Assembly: GCF_900186835.1 (NCBI RefSeq)
Contig: NZ_LT906448.1
Coordinates: 1,719,501-1,783,500, forward strand
DNA from: Pasteurella dagmatis
Lineage (GTDB): Bacteria > Pseudomonadota > Gammaproteobacteria > Enterobacterales > Pasteurellaceae
DNA length: 64,000 bases
Reading direction: 5' to 3'
A model generated the notes under the pieces. It saw nothing but the letters and a program-made list of their open reading frames with translations, was not told the origin of the DNA and did not search any database. A program made the translations under genes and the position numbers. Of the stretch, positions 1-9,977 are shown piece after piece. How positions within the stretch are numbered: the first letter of the stretch is position 1; every line of letters starts with the position of its first letter.

Positions 1-663
1 CTCGCCCATTAAGTCAGATTTTACTTCTGCAACAAATGAAGACTCAAGCACCCCTGCACGATGACCACCTGTTGCCGCAGCCCAAGCTTTTGCAATTTCT
101 AAACCATCACCATTTGGATCGTTTTCAGGATGAACCGCGATCAATGTTGGCACACCAAAGCCACGTTTATATTCTTCACGCACTTCTGTACCCGGGCATT
201 TCGGCGCCACCATCACAACAGTAATATCCTTACGGATTTGCTCGCCTACTTCCACAATATTCAAACCGTGCGAATAACCAAGTGCAGCACCTTGTTTCAT
301 CAATGGCATTACATCTGCCACTACTTTTGAGTGTTGTTTGTCTGGCGTTAAGTTCACCACAAGATCTGCCGTTGGAATGAGCTCTTGATACGTGCCCACT
401 TTAAAACCATTTTCGGTGGCACGTTGGAACGATGCACGTTTTTCTGCAATCGCTTCTGGGCGAAGTGCATAGCTAATATCCAAACCAGAATCACGCATAT
501 TCAAGCCTTGATTAAGCCCTTGTGCACCACAACCAACGATCACAATTTTTTTGCCTTTTAAATACTCTGCTTCATTTGCAAATTCATTGCGATCCATAAA
601 ACGACAACGACCTAATTGGTCTAATTGTTGGCGTAAATTTAGTGTATTGAAATAGTTAGCCAT
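1..663 (-). CDS. ilvC: Ketol-acid reductoisomerase, N-terminal part (gene runs off the window)
   Basis: Second enzyme of branched-chain amino acid synthesis: NADPH-dependent isomerisation and reduction of acetolactate or acetohydroxybutyrate. The reverse strand opens with [18 protein letters not shown] and has the Rossmann motif [20 protein letters not shown] near residue 40, followed by family blocks such as GYSHGFNI and [13 protein letters not shown]. These match the long, enterobacterial-type (class II) IlvC. About 221 residues are present; the C-terminal half lies beyond base 1. It is divergent from ilvY, the classic arrangement in which IlvY activates ilvC when acetolactate-type inducers are present. 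Identification is secure; the missing end is only due to the window edge. Confidence 0.97.
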   Translation of the reverse strand, partial: MANYFNTLNLRQQLDQLGRCRFMDRNEFANEAEYLKGKKIVIVGCGAQGLNQGLNMRDSGLDISYALRPEAIAEKRASFQRATENGFKVGTYQELIPTADLVVNLTPDKQHSKVVADVMPLMKQGAALGYSHGLNIVEVGEQIRKDITVVMVAPKCPGTEVREEYKRGFGVPTLIAVHPENDPNGDGLEIAKAWAAATGGHRAGVLESSFVAEVKSDLMGE

Positions 664-782
664 TATTATGTCCTTAAATTTGATGTGTGTTTGTATGAGT
701 TTGTGTTTGCATATGATTTGTGCTTTGTTTTGATTATAGTGATTTTTATCATTGCGTAAATTGATATTTATTGCATTTTATG

Positions 783-797
783 TTGCAATTAATGCAA
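783..797. promoter_or_regulatory. Candidate IlvY operator in the ilvC-ilvY intergenic region
   Basis: The 174-bp gap between the divergent ilvC and ilvY starts holds the palindrome TTGCA-ATTAA-TGCAA, a LysR-type dyad. Related TTGC/TTGCA half sites lie nearby (about 753-775 and 796). IlvY of enteric bacteria binds tandem operators in this same intergenic position. The dyad is seen; binding is inferred from the family and position. Confidence 0.55.
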
Positions 798-837
798 TAT
801 AAAATCTAGTAATACGAGATATTGGATACTTAGCACC

Positions 838-1716
838 TTGAACTTTACAGATCTCAAACTGTTTCTACACCTTTGTGAAACAAAAAACTTTGCTAAAACA
901 GCGACGCAGAACCATATGTCACCTTCTACATTATCGCGTCAAATTCAACGAATGGAAGAAGAACTAGGACAGCGTTTATTTTTACGTGATAATAGACAAG
1001 TGGTAGTCACTGAAGCAGGAGAAAAATTTATTCCTTTCGCACAACAAAGTTGGGCTGGATGGCGACAAATAAAACAACAGCTAAGTGATAGTTCAGATCA
1101 AATACTCAGTGGAGAACTACGAATTTTCTGCTCTGTAACTGCTGCTTATAGTCATTTGCCAGCAATATTAGAGCGTTTTCGCACACTTTATCCAAAAGTG
1201 GAAATCCAGCTCACCACGGGCGATCCCGCAGCGGCTTTACAGCACATACAAACGCAGCAAGTCGATCTTGCACTAGCAGGACGACCTAAAAATCTACCAA
1301 GTAGTGTAGCATTTCATCACATTGATGATATTAACCTTTCACTCATTGCACCTCGCATCAACTGTCCTGCGACACAATCGTTACAAAAAACACCGATTGA
1401 CTGGCAAAAAGTCCCTTTTATTTTACCTGTCGAAGGACCTGCCCGTCAGCGTATTGATCAATGGTTTAAACAACAAAAAATTAAACATCCTAAAATTTAT
1501 GCTACTGTCGCTGGACATGAAGCTATTATGCCAATGGTTGCCCTAGGTTGTGGCGTCGCAATGTTACCTGATGTTGTGATCAAAAATAGCCCAGTAAATA
1601 GTCAAATCTCTATTTTGCAATTAAATACACCAATCACACCTTTTGAACTCGGTCTTTGTATCCAAAAAACACGATTGATAGAGCCATTACTCAAAGCATT
1701 TTGGCAAATGTTATAA
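838..1716 (+). CDS. ilvY: LysR-family transcriptional activator IlvY
   Basis: LysR-type regulator of 292 residues, near the usual 295. An N-terminal winged helix-turn-helix (about residues 1-60, with the block SPSTLSRQIQRMEEELGQ) is followed by a periplasmic-binding-protein-like effector domain. The N-terminus lines up with enterobacterial IlvY (DLKLFLHL...SPSTLSRQIQR...LFLRDNR). The alignment supports the TTG start at 838, since no upstream ATG fits. It is divergent from ilvC, its expected target, and should activate it in response to acetolactate-type inducers. The gene ends at a strong hairpin terminator shared with the convergent TonB-receptor gene. Confidence 0.93.
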   Translation: MNFTDLKLFLHLCETKNFAKTATQNHMSPSTLSRQIQRMEEELGQRLFLRDNRQVVVTEAGEKFIPFAQQSWAGWRQIKQQLSDSSDQILSGELRIFCSVTAAYSHLPAILERFRTLYPKVEIQLTTGDPAAALQHIQTQQVDLALAGRPKNLPSSVAFHHIDDINLSLIAPRINCPATQSLQKTPIDWQKVPFILPVEGPARQRIDQWFKQQKIKHPKIYATVAGHEAIMPMVALGCGVAMLPDVVIKNSPVNSQISILQLNTPITPFELGLCIQKTRLIEPLLKAFWQML

Positions 1717-1723
1717 TTATAAA

Positions 1724-1755
1724 AAAGGTAGTAAATATAATATATTACTACCTTT
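1724..1755. terminator. Bidirectional rho-independent terminator
   Basis: An 11-bp perfect inverted repeat (AAAGGTAGTAA / TTACTACCTTT, 10-nt loop) has A-rich and T-rich flanks on both sides. It sits between the convergent ilvY and TonB-receptor genes and can end transcripts from both. Confidence 0.85.
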
Positions 1756-1778
1756 ATTTTCTTATTATATCGTTTAGC

Positions 1779-4112
1779 TTAGAACATTAATTTCACACCT
1801 AAACGTGCGTTTCGACCAGGTAAAGGCGCAAGGAAACGAAGTTGTGAATTATTCAATCTTGCCTCTCTATTTGTGAGGTTCTGAATATGAAATGATACTT
1901 CTAGTTCAGCTTGATTAAGCGGATAAACATAAGATAAACCCAGATCCACAAGTGTAAAGTTTTTTACTGGTAATTCATCATCCACTTCTTTTGTTACACG
2001 TTTTTGTTTTAAGTAATGCACTATGGAAGCAAAGCTTTTCCAACGCTGCCACTGTACAGTGAGATCGCCTCCTACTCTAGAAGTAGGAAGATATGGCAAA
2101 TAACCAATTCTTTTTGTATCAATATGATTAGAATCTAATTTTAATTTATTTTGGACATAGTCAGTAAAAAAGTGCCATGTAAAATCACCAAAATTATTAG
2201 TGCTATGTTGATAAGTTAAATCCAGCTCAAGACCATTCATTTGTAAAGGTGCTTGTCGCCATTCTTTCACTACGAGTCCTGATCTGGAAATACCCGTATA
2301 ACCTAAATAGTTAAATTGACTGAAATCTCGACGGAACCAAGTCAACTCAGCACTAAGTTGCTCCCAATTTATACCAGTTGAAATTTCCCAATTACGGCTC
2401 TTCTCGTTTTTCAGACGACCATCCCCATTTTCTTCAATTAATAAAGCATAATGGTTATTATCAGCATATAGTTCATTTATTTCCGGAGCCCTTTCTTGCC
2501 AACTACGTTGTAGTCTTAAATACCAAGCATCCATTGGTTGAAATAAAAATCCTGCATGTGAATTTTGAACAAGAAAGGCTCTACTTTTGGAATAAGCACC
2601 GCCTTTACCACCAGATGTAATACGATTTGTCGTATCTACCACATACTTCACTTTATCCCAACGTTGCCCAATTTCAATCACAAAAGGGGACCATTCTATT
2701 TTCTCAAGAACGAATAAACCTTTAGTATCTGTATTCACATTTGGTAAATAGCTGTCTTTTCCACTTGACATCACTTTTTGTTTATTCCATTCCGTACCAA
2801 AAGAACCAACTAAATGATGATTAAAGAGCGGTTGGTGATCAAAACTCAAACGGTAATAATCACTATAAGATTTCAAACCATTAGATAAATGTATACCTAA
2901 CCATTCTTTATCATGGCTTTTCTGAAAATTTAAGTGTAACTCTGCTTTAGCTATTAACTTAGAAGAAGATAAGCGTATTCCTTTCACATTCAATCTATTC
3001 GTTTCATTCGTCACAGAAATAGGCAAATAGGTACGTTTTGTTGGTGTACGGCTAGTTAAATATGCAAAACCGGGTACACCATAACGAGTATTAAAATGAG
3101 ATAATGCGGCCCCAATATAACCTTTATCATAGATATAACTTGTTCCCAATGTGATTTGCTTAGTTCTCAACTGTGAGTTTGGAATACGCCCATCGAGATT
3201 AGGCACATATTCTGTGAGTGGGCCAAATTTTTCAGCGTAATAGGGGCTACCTTGCACATATTCTGGATTTGGTTTATTTCCACCACCCGACATATTAGTA
3301 TATTTGTCACCTTCAGATAGTCCATAATCAGGATCTTTATAATGATCTAAATAAAACTGACTAATATATTTAAAATACTTAGGGTTGATTGAAGCAGTTT
3401 TTTCAATATCCACCTGACACTGGCGGCGTAATTCTGTATTTGTTTTCAAATAGTCATAGTCATAACAAATACCATCTTTACTTCGACTCGGGATTTTACG
3501 AGAAGAGATTTCACTTAATGATGCATCAAAATACCAAGCAACATGTGATTTATTATTCCCTTTTAATTGTACCTTATAAGTATTTAGTGCATTAAACCCT
3601 TGTTGCCATTCAATTTCTCCACTAAAAGGTTTCTCTGCTATAGTATATGGAATCGAATCATTATTTAAATTCACTGCTCCGCCAATACTTTTGCCCCCAT
3701 ATAATACAGAGGCGACACCACTTTTGATAATCTGGATCTCTTTTACAGAAGCAAGATTAGCCGAGGTAGCAAGGTTACCAGAAACAGCCGCCATATCTTG
3801 TAATGGAATATCATTTTGCATGATTTGAACACGCTGTCCTGATAAACCACGAATAATTGGACGTCCAGAATTTGGACCGAAATAATTATTTTGCACGCCC
3901 GTTACATTTCGTAATGCATCACCTAAAGTATCCGAACTTGTTTGTGACAATTTTTCTTTTGATAGTACGACATTAGACGATAAGCCACTTAGATTAGCCT
4001 TATTATTTATTACTGTATCTAATACACTGATTTCATCTAATGAGGCCGAATTTGCTAAAGAAAGCATAGGAAATAGCCATAATAGACCTAATTTATTAAA
4101 TTTGATTGACAT
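1779..4112 (-). CDS. TonB-dependent outer-membrane receptor, substrate unknown
   Basis: About 777 residues. A signal peptide (hydrophobic LGLLWLFPMLSLANSAS) precedes a plug domain with the typical run LGDALRNVTGVQ, RPIIRGLSGQRVQIMQND and SVLYGGKSIGGAVN (roughly residues 60-145). The long barrel ends in the terminal-Phe motif (LGVKLMF). The barrel carries a YGVPGF block like that of ZnuD/heme-type receptors, but no His-rich loop is visible, so a metal or heme substrate cannot be assigned. The ATG at 4112 is preferred over 4118 because GTGGG lies at the right distance only for it. It is a single gene, convergent with ilvY, with an A9 run just upstream and no clear Fur box. It sits between ilvY and the rarD-like gene, which I recall as neighbours in H. 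influenzae, so it may be an insertion. Confidence 0.88.
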   Translation of the reverse strand: MSIKFNKLGLLWLFPMLSLANSASLDEISVLDTVINNKANLSGLSSNVVLSKEKLSQTSSDTLGDALRNVTGVQNNYFGPNSGRPIIRGLSGQRVQIMQNDIPLQDMAAVSGNLATSANLASVKEIQIIKSGVASVLYGGKSIGGAVNLNNDSIPYTIAEKPFSGEIEWQQGFNALNTYKVQLKGNNKSHVAWYFDASLSEISSRKIPSRSKDGICYDYDYLKTNTELRRQCQVDIEKTASINPKYFKYISQFYLDHYKDPDYGLSEGDKYTNMSGGGNKPNPEYVQGSPYYAEKFGPLTEYVPNLDGRIPNSQLRTKQITLGTSYIYDKGYIGAALSHFNTRYGVPGFAYLTSRTPTKRTYLPISVTNETNRLNVKGIRLSSSKLIAKAELHLNFQKSHDKEWLGIHLSNGLKSYSDYYRLSFDHQPLFNHHLVGSFGTEWNKQKVMSSGKDSYLPNVNTDTKGLFVLEKIEWSPFVIEIGQRWDKVKYVVDTTNRITSGGKGGAYSKSRAFLVQNSHAGFLFQPMDAWYLRLQRSWQERAPEINELYADNNHYALLIEENGDGRLKNEKSRNWEISTGINWEQLSAELTWFRRDFSQFNYLGYTGISRSGLVVKEWRQAPLQMNGLELDLTYQHSTNNFGDFTWHFFTDYVQNKLKLDSNHIDTKRIGYLPYLPTSRVGGDLTVQWQRWKSFASIVHYLKQKRVTKEVDDELPVKNFTLVDLGLSYVYPLNQAELEVSFHIQNLTNREARLNNSQLRFLAPLPGRNARLGVKLMF

Positions 4113-4257
4113 AGTCATCCCACTTATTTTTTAATAAAAAAAAAGATTTTAATCAAAAAATTTAAGAATACAAAGAAATAATGAATTTATTTTAAAAATA
4201 AGGTAGGCTCTAAATTCCCTCTATCTAGAAAAGTTGATACCTTATTGGAGCAATAAA

Positions 4258-5133
4258 ATGGTAAAAGGCATTCTGCTTTCACTGTCAGCCTCAGTGCTAT
4301 TTGGCTATCTCTATTATTTCTCAACGCTTCTTCAGCCTCTCGGTGGTGAGGATATATTTGGGTTTCGTATTATTTTCACTCTACCTTTCGTCATTGCTGC
4401 TGTGTTTTTATTTAAACAAAAACAAGCACTTCTACATTATTTTGAACGTATTAAACCGCAACCTCTGTTAATTTTAGGCTTTTTATTTAACTCGGCGATG
4501 ATGGGGATTCAAATCTGGTTATTTCTATGGGCACCTAATAACGGCAGTGCGCTAAGCGTGTCTTTTGGTTACTTACTTTTACCTTTAGTCATGGTCTTAA
4601 CTGGACGCATTATTTTCAAAGAACATATTTCAAGGATTAAATTTTTTGCTGTCGTCATTGCGGCTATTGGTGTGTTTTCCAATATTATTTTAAAGGGTGG
4701 GCTTTCGTGGGAGGCTCTTTTAGTCAGTTTCGGCTACAGCACTTATTTTGCTACGCGTAAAATACTCAAAATTAACGATCTTGCAGGTTTTTGTATCGAA
4801 ATGAGCTTATTATTGCCAGTTTGTATCTATTTCGCTTTACAAGTCGATCTTAACGCAGTACAACAAGTCAACCCAAACATTTTATGGTTACTGGTTTTAC
4901 TTGGTTTAATCAGTGGTGTTGCACTCAATACTTATATTGTTGCCAGTAGCTTACTGCCTATTAACGTACTCGGCTTATTAGGCTATGCTGAACCGATTAT
5001 GATGCTATTTGTATCATTTTTAATTGGTGAGCAACTGGATAGTGAAACTATTCCACTCTTTATTTGTTTAATGATCTCCATGCTCTTGTTCATGAGTGAA
5101 GGATTGATTCGATTAAAACGACGCTATAAATAA
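4258..5133 (+). CDS. rarD: RarD-type EamA/DMT-superfamily permease
   Basis: Inner-membrane protein of about 291 residues with ten hydrophobic segments, typical of the drug/metabolite transporter superfamily. The sequence (ILLSLSASVLFGYLYYFSTL, IQIWLFLWAPNNG, SLGYLLLPL-like SFGYLLLPLVMVL) fits the RarD subgroup, whose substrate is not firmly known. The ATG at 4258 is chosen because GGAG at 4247-4250 is seven bases upstream; a TTG at 4234 would add eight residues without a ribosome-binding site. It is transcribed away from the TonB receptor. The RarD name rests on resemblance; the permease class is secure. Confidence 0.82.
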   Translation: MVKGILLSLSASVLFGYLYYFSTLLQPLGGEDIFGFRIIFTLPFVIAAVFLFKQKQALLHYFERIKPQPLLILGFLFNSAMMGIQIWLFLWAPNNGSALSVSFGYLLLPLVMVLTGRIIFKEHISRIKFFAVVIAAIGVFSNIILKGGLSWEALLVSFGYSTYFATRKILKINDLAGFCIEMSLLLPVCIYFALQVDLNAVQQVNPNILWLLVLLGLISGVALNTYIVASSLLPINVLGLLGYAEPIMMLFVSFLIGEQLDSETIPLFICLMISMLLFMSEGLIRLKRRYK

Positions 5134-5155
5134 TCTCACAGTCCAACTCAGGTTT

Positions 5156-5314
5156 TCAGTCGTGCAAAGCGTTAATTTCTTCGATTTTTGAGACTAGACC
5201 CGCTTTTTTTACAGCAGAAGTGAGGATGAGCACCCGAAGTCCGTACTGGATATACAGTTCTTCTTTCGGTGTCAGATTTCGGATGTCGAGGAGGGGTAAA
5301 TCATTTCTAATGCG
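5156..5314 (-). pseudogene. Orphan coding remnant (C-terminal fragment), function unknown
   Basis: The 336-bp gap between the rarD-like gene and aroE contains a 52-codon open stretch on the reverse strand. It has no start codon (a TAG lies at 5315-5317) and ends in TGA. The translation looks protein-like (for example LTPKEELYIQYGLRVLILTS and GLVSKIEEINAL), and its composition is richer in G+C than the surrounding AT-rich spacer. It is most simply read as the tail of a decayed or horizontally acquired gene. I do not recognise the family. The rest of the gap (5315-5469) shows nothing I can assign. Confidence 0.35.
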
Positions 5315-5469
5315 CTATACTAATGTGCGCTGGCAGCAACAAAAAACGAGAGCATGTGTTACGCAATTTAGCTTTTATTATAAATTATTAAGTAATAATC
5401 AGAGAAATAGAAAATTTATCATTTTAACAGCTAGCAAAGTAATCAATAATCATCAGATAAGTAATAAAG

Positions 5470-6282
<813 letters not shown>

Positions 6283-6834
6283 TTAACCTTGCCTAAAAAG
6301 TTGATGAGTAAAAAGATCGCGGATCTCAGACGGATTCGTCGCACTGCCAACGGGTAAATCTAACACAGGAAAATCCTCACCAAATTGCGCTCGCACTTCT
6401 TGTGCGCTACGGCAAGGTGGCAAAGTGGTGAGATTGGCACTAGTTGAAGTTAACGCAAAGCCCGCTTGCTCACAGAGTTGCTTCACCGCATCGTGCTGAC
6501 ATAAACGCACCGCAATGCTGTCGAATTGTCCAGTTAAAAATTTTGGCGTACTACTTTTTGCGGGCACGACCCAAGTGATTGGGCGATCATATTGTGTCTG
6601 CAAGCGTTGCCAGTGTTGCTCATCAAAATTTGCGGTCTCAATAAAGGGCAATAAAAAGTCTAAATGAGGTGCAACCAAAATCAGCCCTTTCTCAATTGGA
6701 CGTTGTTTCAGAACTAATAATTTTTGCACCGCACTTTCGCTATTTGGGTTACAACCTAAACCAAATACAGCTTCTGTGGGATAAGCCACAACGTCATTTT
6801 GTTTAAGTTGTGCAACGATTTGTTCAATATTCAT
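6283..6834 (-). CDS. tsaC: Threonylcarbamoyl-AMP synthase (TsaC/YrdC)
   Basis: Makes threonylcarbamoyl-AMP from threonine, bicarbonate and ATP for the t6A37 modification of ANN-decoding tRNAs. 183 residues with YrdC-family blocks: [14 protein letters not shown] near the N-terminus, [12 protein letters not shown], the [10 protein letters not shown] stretch, and [13 protein letters not shown]. The short length without a SUA5 extension identifies the TsaC form. It sits between yrdD (5-bp gap) and aroE (3-bp gap), indicating one operon. Confidence 0.96.
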   Translation of the reverse strand: MNIEQIVAQLKQNDVVAYPTEAVFGLGCNPNSESAVQKLLVLKQRPIEKGLILVAPHLDFLLPFIETANFDEQHWQRLQTQYDRPITWVVPAKSSTPKFLTGQFDSIAVRLCQHDAVKQLCEQAGFALTSTSANLTTLPPCRSAQEVRAQFGEDFPVLDLPVGSATNPSEIRDLFTHQLFRQG

Positions 6835-6839
6835 TAAAA

Positions 6840-7391
6840 TTAAATTTCCGAGTCAAAAATATAGCGACAACTTTTATTCGCACATTGAAAAGTGCGGTGA
6901 GTTTCCGTTTCTTTTTTCAATGTACAAACTGGGCTTTCACACGCAGGACAAGCCACTAAATACGGCTTACTAGGTAACGTAAATTTACATTGAGGATAGC
7001 GATTACAACCATAAAACACTTTGCCTTGACGCCCACGACGTGCCACCAATTCGCCTTTTTGGCATTCAGGACAAGGAACCGTTTCTTGCGCCTGCTCCTC
7101 TGGTTCATCGTGAACTACAAAATGACATTCTGGGTAATTGCTGCAGCCAATGAACATACCAAAATGTCCTTGTTTTAATACTAACGGATACTGGCATTCT
7201 GGACATTGCTGTTCTAACACTTTCAGAATTTTGCTTTCAGAATGTGATTGTAAAGGTCTTAAATAATCACAAGCAGGGTACGCGCTACAACCTAAAAACA
7301 AGCCTTTTTTACCCTGTTTGACCTGCAATAAAGCGTTGCAAACGGGGCAATGTTCTTCTTGTTTTGTATGTTGAAAAAGGCGTTCGCTCAT
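6840..7391 (-). CDS. yrdD: Topoisomerase-type zinc-finger protein (YrdD-like)
   Basis: 183 residues made of four C4 zinc ribbons of the topoisomerase I C-terminal type: CPVC...CSAYPAC, CPEC...CSNYPEC, CPEC...CNRYPQC, and a divergent CPAC...CANKSC. There is no topoisomerase catalytic domain, so it is a free-standing zinc-ribbon protein, probably binding single-stranded DNA or RNA. It is the first gene of the yrdD-tsaC-aroE operon. The exact role of this family is not established. Confidence 0.88.
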   Translation of the reverse strand: MSERLFQHTKQEEHCPVCNALLQVKQGKKGLFLGCSAYPACDYLRPLQSHSESKILKVLEQQCPECQYPLVLKQGHFGMFIGCSNYPECHFVVHDEPEEQAQETVPCPECQKGELVARRGRQGKVFYGCNRYPQCKFTLPSKPYLVACPACESPVCTLKKETETHRTFQCANKSCRYIFDSEI

Positions 7392-7409
7392 TGGTGTTCC
7401 TCAGTTAAA

Positions 7410-8012
7410 TTAAAACAATTCTACCCCAAACGTCTTCAATAATGCCACGCTTTCAAACACAGGCAACCCCATTACACCCGTAAAACTGCCCTCAATATGC
7501 TCAATAAACGCACCGCCTAATTGCTGAATCCCATAAGCACCTGCTTTATCCATCGGTTCGCCTGTTGCGATATAGCCTTGAATCTCATTTTCCGTTAAGG
7601 TTTTAAAATGTACTTTGCTGATTTGCACTGCTGTTTTCATTTGCTGATCATTCGCAACACAAATCGCCGTAATCACCTGATGTGCTCTGCCTGACAACGC
7701 ACGCAACATCTGTGCTGCATCAGTTTCATTTTCTGGCTTGCCTAAAATGTTATCATCTAAAATCACTGAGGTATCCGCAGAAAGAAAGGGCAAGTGCGGT
7801 ACATTTTTCGCAAGTTTTTCCTGTTGCCACTTTTGGCGTGCTGCGTGATTTTTCTCAATCGCCATACGCAATACATAATCCGCGCCCTTTTCATTCGCTA
7901 GCGGCGTTTCATCAATATCGCAGCAAAACACGTCAAATTTAAAGCCGAGATTTTGCAAAATCTGTGCACGACGTGGGCTACTTGAGGCAAGGTAAAATTG
8001 GGAATGAGACAT
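7410..8012 (-). CDS. maf: Maf/YhdE-type nucleoside triphosphate pyrophosphatase
   Basis: House-cleaning hydrolase that removes non-canonical nucleotides; the YhdE subgroup acts on dTTP/UTP and modified forms. 200 residues. The N-terminal SSSPRRAQILQNLG motif, FLSADTSVILDDNILGKPEN (catalytic Asp in SADT) and KAGAYGIQQLGGAFIEHIEGSFTGVMGLP are all present. It lies 18 bp upstream of yrdD on the same strand and is divergent from rmuC, with about 100 bp between them for both promoters. Confidence 0.94.
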   Translation of the reverse strand: MSHSQFYLASSSPRRAQILQNLGFKFDVFCCDIDETPLANEKGADYVLRMAIEKNHAARQKWQQEKLAKNVPHLPFLSADTSVILDDNILGKPENETDAAQMLRALSGRAHQVITAICVANDQQMKTAVQISKVHFKTLTENEIQGYIATGEPMDKAGAYGIQQLGGAFIEHIEGSFTGVMGLPVFESVALLKTFGVELF

Positions 8013-8110
8013 AAGCCAACCTGATAAATAAAAAAGATTATAACCTGTTAGGATAAATCCGCCACTTTCCTTTATACTTTAATCCTTCGTTAAACTTATG
8101 GAAAGACTTT

Positions 8111-9730
8111 ATGCTATTTGAACTGACCGCCTCACAATCCCTGCTGATTATTGGTGCTCTGACTTTTTGTTGTGTCATTTTATTGTTTATCAGCGCGCGT
8201 CGTAAACGTGACAGCCAAGAATTGCAACAAGATCTCAATAAAACCATCGAAGATTTCAATCAATTATTAAGCAAATTTGAAGCATTGCAACAAACCAAAA
8301 GCCAACTTGAACAAGCAGTGGTGAAATATCAAACTAATGCGGAAGGGTTACAAGTGCGTTTGATTGAACGTGATGAAAAGTTAGGGTATTTGCAAAAAGA
8401 ACTTGATGAAGAACAAGCTCGTCATAATGAAATTTCAGAAAAAATCACCGCACTTAAAGAACGCTTTGGCATTGCTTCTGCGCAAGCGGAAAGTTTAGAA
8501 AAACAACTTGAACATAGCCAAAGCAATTTCTATCGCAAAGAGCAAGAGAATCGTGAATTAGTGGAAAAATTGACCGTACTTTCACAAGAATTTACTGAGC
8601 TAAAAACCACACTAGCGGAAAAAGAAAAAAACTTTGCCGAGCAACAACAAAATATTGAGCAAAGTAAGCAACAACTAAGCACAGAATTTCAAAATCTCGC
8701 CAACCGTATTTTAGAAGAAAAAAGCCGTAGCTTTAGCCAAAGCAATCAAACCGCATTGGACAGTTTGCTCAAGCCATTTCGTGAGCAAATTGAGGGTTTT
8801 CAAAAACGAGTGAATGAAATTCATTCTGAGTCAGTAAAAGGCAATGCGGGTTTAGAAGCGGAAATCAAAAAAGTGTTGGATATTGGCTTAAATATGTCTC
8901 AACAAGCGGATAATCTGGCGTCTGCGCTAAAAGGTGAAAAGAAAACCTTAGGTAATTGGGGTGAGGTGCAATTAGAACGTGCGTTACAATTAGCGGGCTT
9001 GATTGAAGGCGAACATTACGAAGCACAAGCGCATTTTAAAGACAGCGAAGGCAAACACAATTACCCTGATTTCATCTTGAATTTACCAGATAACAAACAT
9101 TTGATTATCGACAGCAAAATGTCGTTGGTAGCCTATGAAAGTGCGGTCAATTCTGATGATGAAATACTGCGTCAGAGCAAACTACGTGAACATATCAAAG
9201 CGATTAAAAATCACATAGATGATCTGTCGCGCAAAGATTACAGCAACTTGATTGGAATGCGTAGCCCGAATTTTGTGCTGATGTTTATTGCCGTTGAGCC
9301 TGCCTATATCGAAGCCATGAAAATGGATCCAAGCCTATTTAATTATGGCTATGAGAAAAATGTGATTCTAGTGTCGCACACCACTTTAATGCCAATTTTA
9401 CGCACAGTGGCAAACTTATGGCGTATCGAACGTGGCAATGCAGAAGCAAAAGAAATCAGTGCTCGTGCTGGAGAAATTTACAATCAAATTTGCGTCGTTG
9501 CGGAGCGTCTTAGCAAGCTCGGTAACACACTTTCCACTGTAAGTTCGCACTATAACAACACCGTGACGGCTCTAGTTGGTCAACAAGGCTTAGTCGGCAA
9601 AGTTGAACGTTTCAAAGACCTCTCCGCCAAAGCCAACAAAGTCATGCCAAACGTCGAACTGTTACACAATGATGTAGAAGTAGAACGCTTGCAAGTGGTT
9701 AAAATTGAAGAAAAAATAGACAACAAATAG
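8111..9730 (+). CDS. rmuC: DNA recombination protein RmuC
   Basis: Membrane-anchored protein thought to limit inversion at short inverted repeats. 539 residues. One N-terminal transmembrane helix (LLIIGALTFCCVILLFISAR) is followed by a long coiled coil (about residues 35-200, rich in Gln, Glu and Lys). The conserved RmuC nuclease-like domain follows, with GNWGEVQLERALQLAGL, YPDFILNLPDNKHLIIDSKMSL and VSHTTLMPILRTVANLW. It is a single gene that ends just upstream of the thiamine locus. The biochemical function is inferred in the family. Confidence 0.95.
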   Translation: MLFELTASQSLLIIGALTFCCVILLFISARRKRDSQELQQDLNKTIEDFNQLLSKFEALQQTKSQLEQAVVKYQTNAEGLQVRLIERDEKLGYLQKELDEEQARHNEISEKITALKERFGIASAQAESLEKQLEHSQSNFYRKEQENRELVEKLTVLSQEFTELKTTLAEKEKNFAEQQQNIEQSKQQLSTEFQNLANRILEEKSRSFSQSNQTALDSLLKPFREQIEGFQKRVNEIHSESVKGNAGLEAEIKKVLDIGLNMSQQADNLASALKGEKKTLGNWGEVQLERALQLAGLIEGEHYEAQAHFKDSEGKHNYPDFILNLPDNKHLIIDSKMSLVAYESAVNSDDEILRQSKLREHIKAIKNHIDDLSRKDYSNLIGMRSPNFVLMFIAVEPAYIEAMKMDPSLFNYGYEKNVILVSHTTLMPILRTVANLWRIERGNAEAKEISARAGEIYNQICVVAERLSKLGNTLSTVSSHYNNTVTALVGQQGLVGKVERFKDLSAKANKVMPNVELLHNDVEVERLQVVKIEEKIDNK

Positions 9731-9749
9731 CCGCAATATAAATTAATAA

Positions 9750-9765
9750 CGTGACAAAGATCACA
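9750..9765. promoter_or_regulatory. Candidate CRP site upstream of the thi locus
   Basis: CGTGA-CAAAGA-TCACA matches the CRP consensus TGTGA-N6-TCACA with one mismatch, and the flanks (AA..TT) also fit. It lies about 60 bp upstream of the riboswitch start, a spacing compatible with class I or II activation. The sequence match is direct; regulation is inferred. Confidence 0.5.
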
Positions 9766-9821
9766 TTTCTTTAACAAATATCTTCTCTTTTTAGTAGAGT
9801 AAGGTAGTCTTATCGCACTTT

Positions 9822-9908
9822 AGTCGGGGTGCCTTACGTTGGTAAAACGTAAAGCTGAGATGATACCCGTGAACCTGATACAGCTAATACTGACGTAGGA
9901 AACTAATT
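9822..9908 (+). promoter_or_regulatory. TPP riboswitch (THI element)
   Basis: Contains the conserved thi-box parts in order: GGGGTGCC, CTGAGAT, ATACCCGTGAACCTGAT, the CAGCTAATACTG segment and GTAGGAAACTA. This is the thiamine-pyrophosphate aptamer. It precedes thiZ and should repress the thi genes when TPP is plentiful. The aptamer ends directly at the ATG of a 22-codon ORF. Confidence 0.97.
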
Positions 9909-9977
9909 ATGCGAACACTTTCATTTTCTTTGATTTTTTCAACTTCCTTATCTCGCTTATTCCTATTTCAACGCTAA
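9909..9977 (+). CDS. Short ORF (22 codons) between riboswitch and thiZ
   Basis: The ATG at 9909 follows directly on the 3' end of the TPP aptamer (GGAAACTAATTATG, so the GGA of the last aptamer helix could serve as its Shine-Dalgarno). It encodes a hydrophobic, Ser/Phe/Leu-rich peptide starting MRTLSF and ends with TAA at 9975-9977, 19 bases before thiZ. thiZ itself lacks a strong ribosome-binding site. The ORF could therefore be a leader whose translation is gated by the riboswitch and passed on to thiZ. Translation is not shown; it may be a chance ORF. Confidence 0.35.
   Translation: MRTLSFSLIFSTSLSRLFLFQR

Noticed and set aside
4136-4144. A9 homopolymer as a phase-variable promoter tract for the TonB receptor
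   Set aside because: It is short, and no -10/-35 pair with spacing set by it could be identified; it lies close to the start codon.
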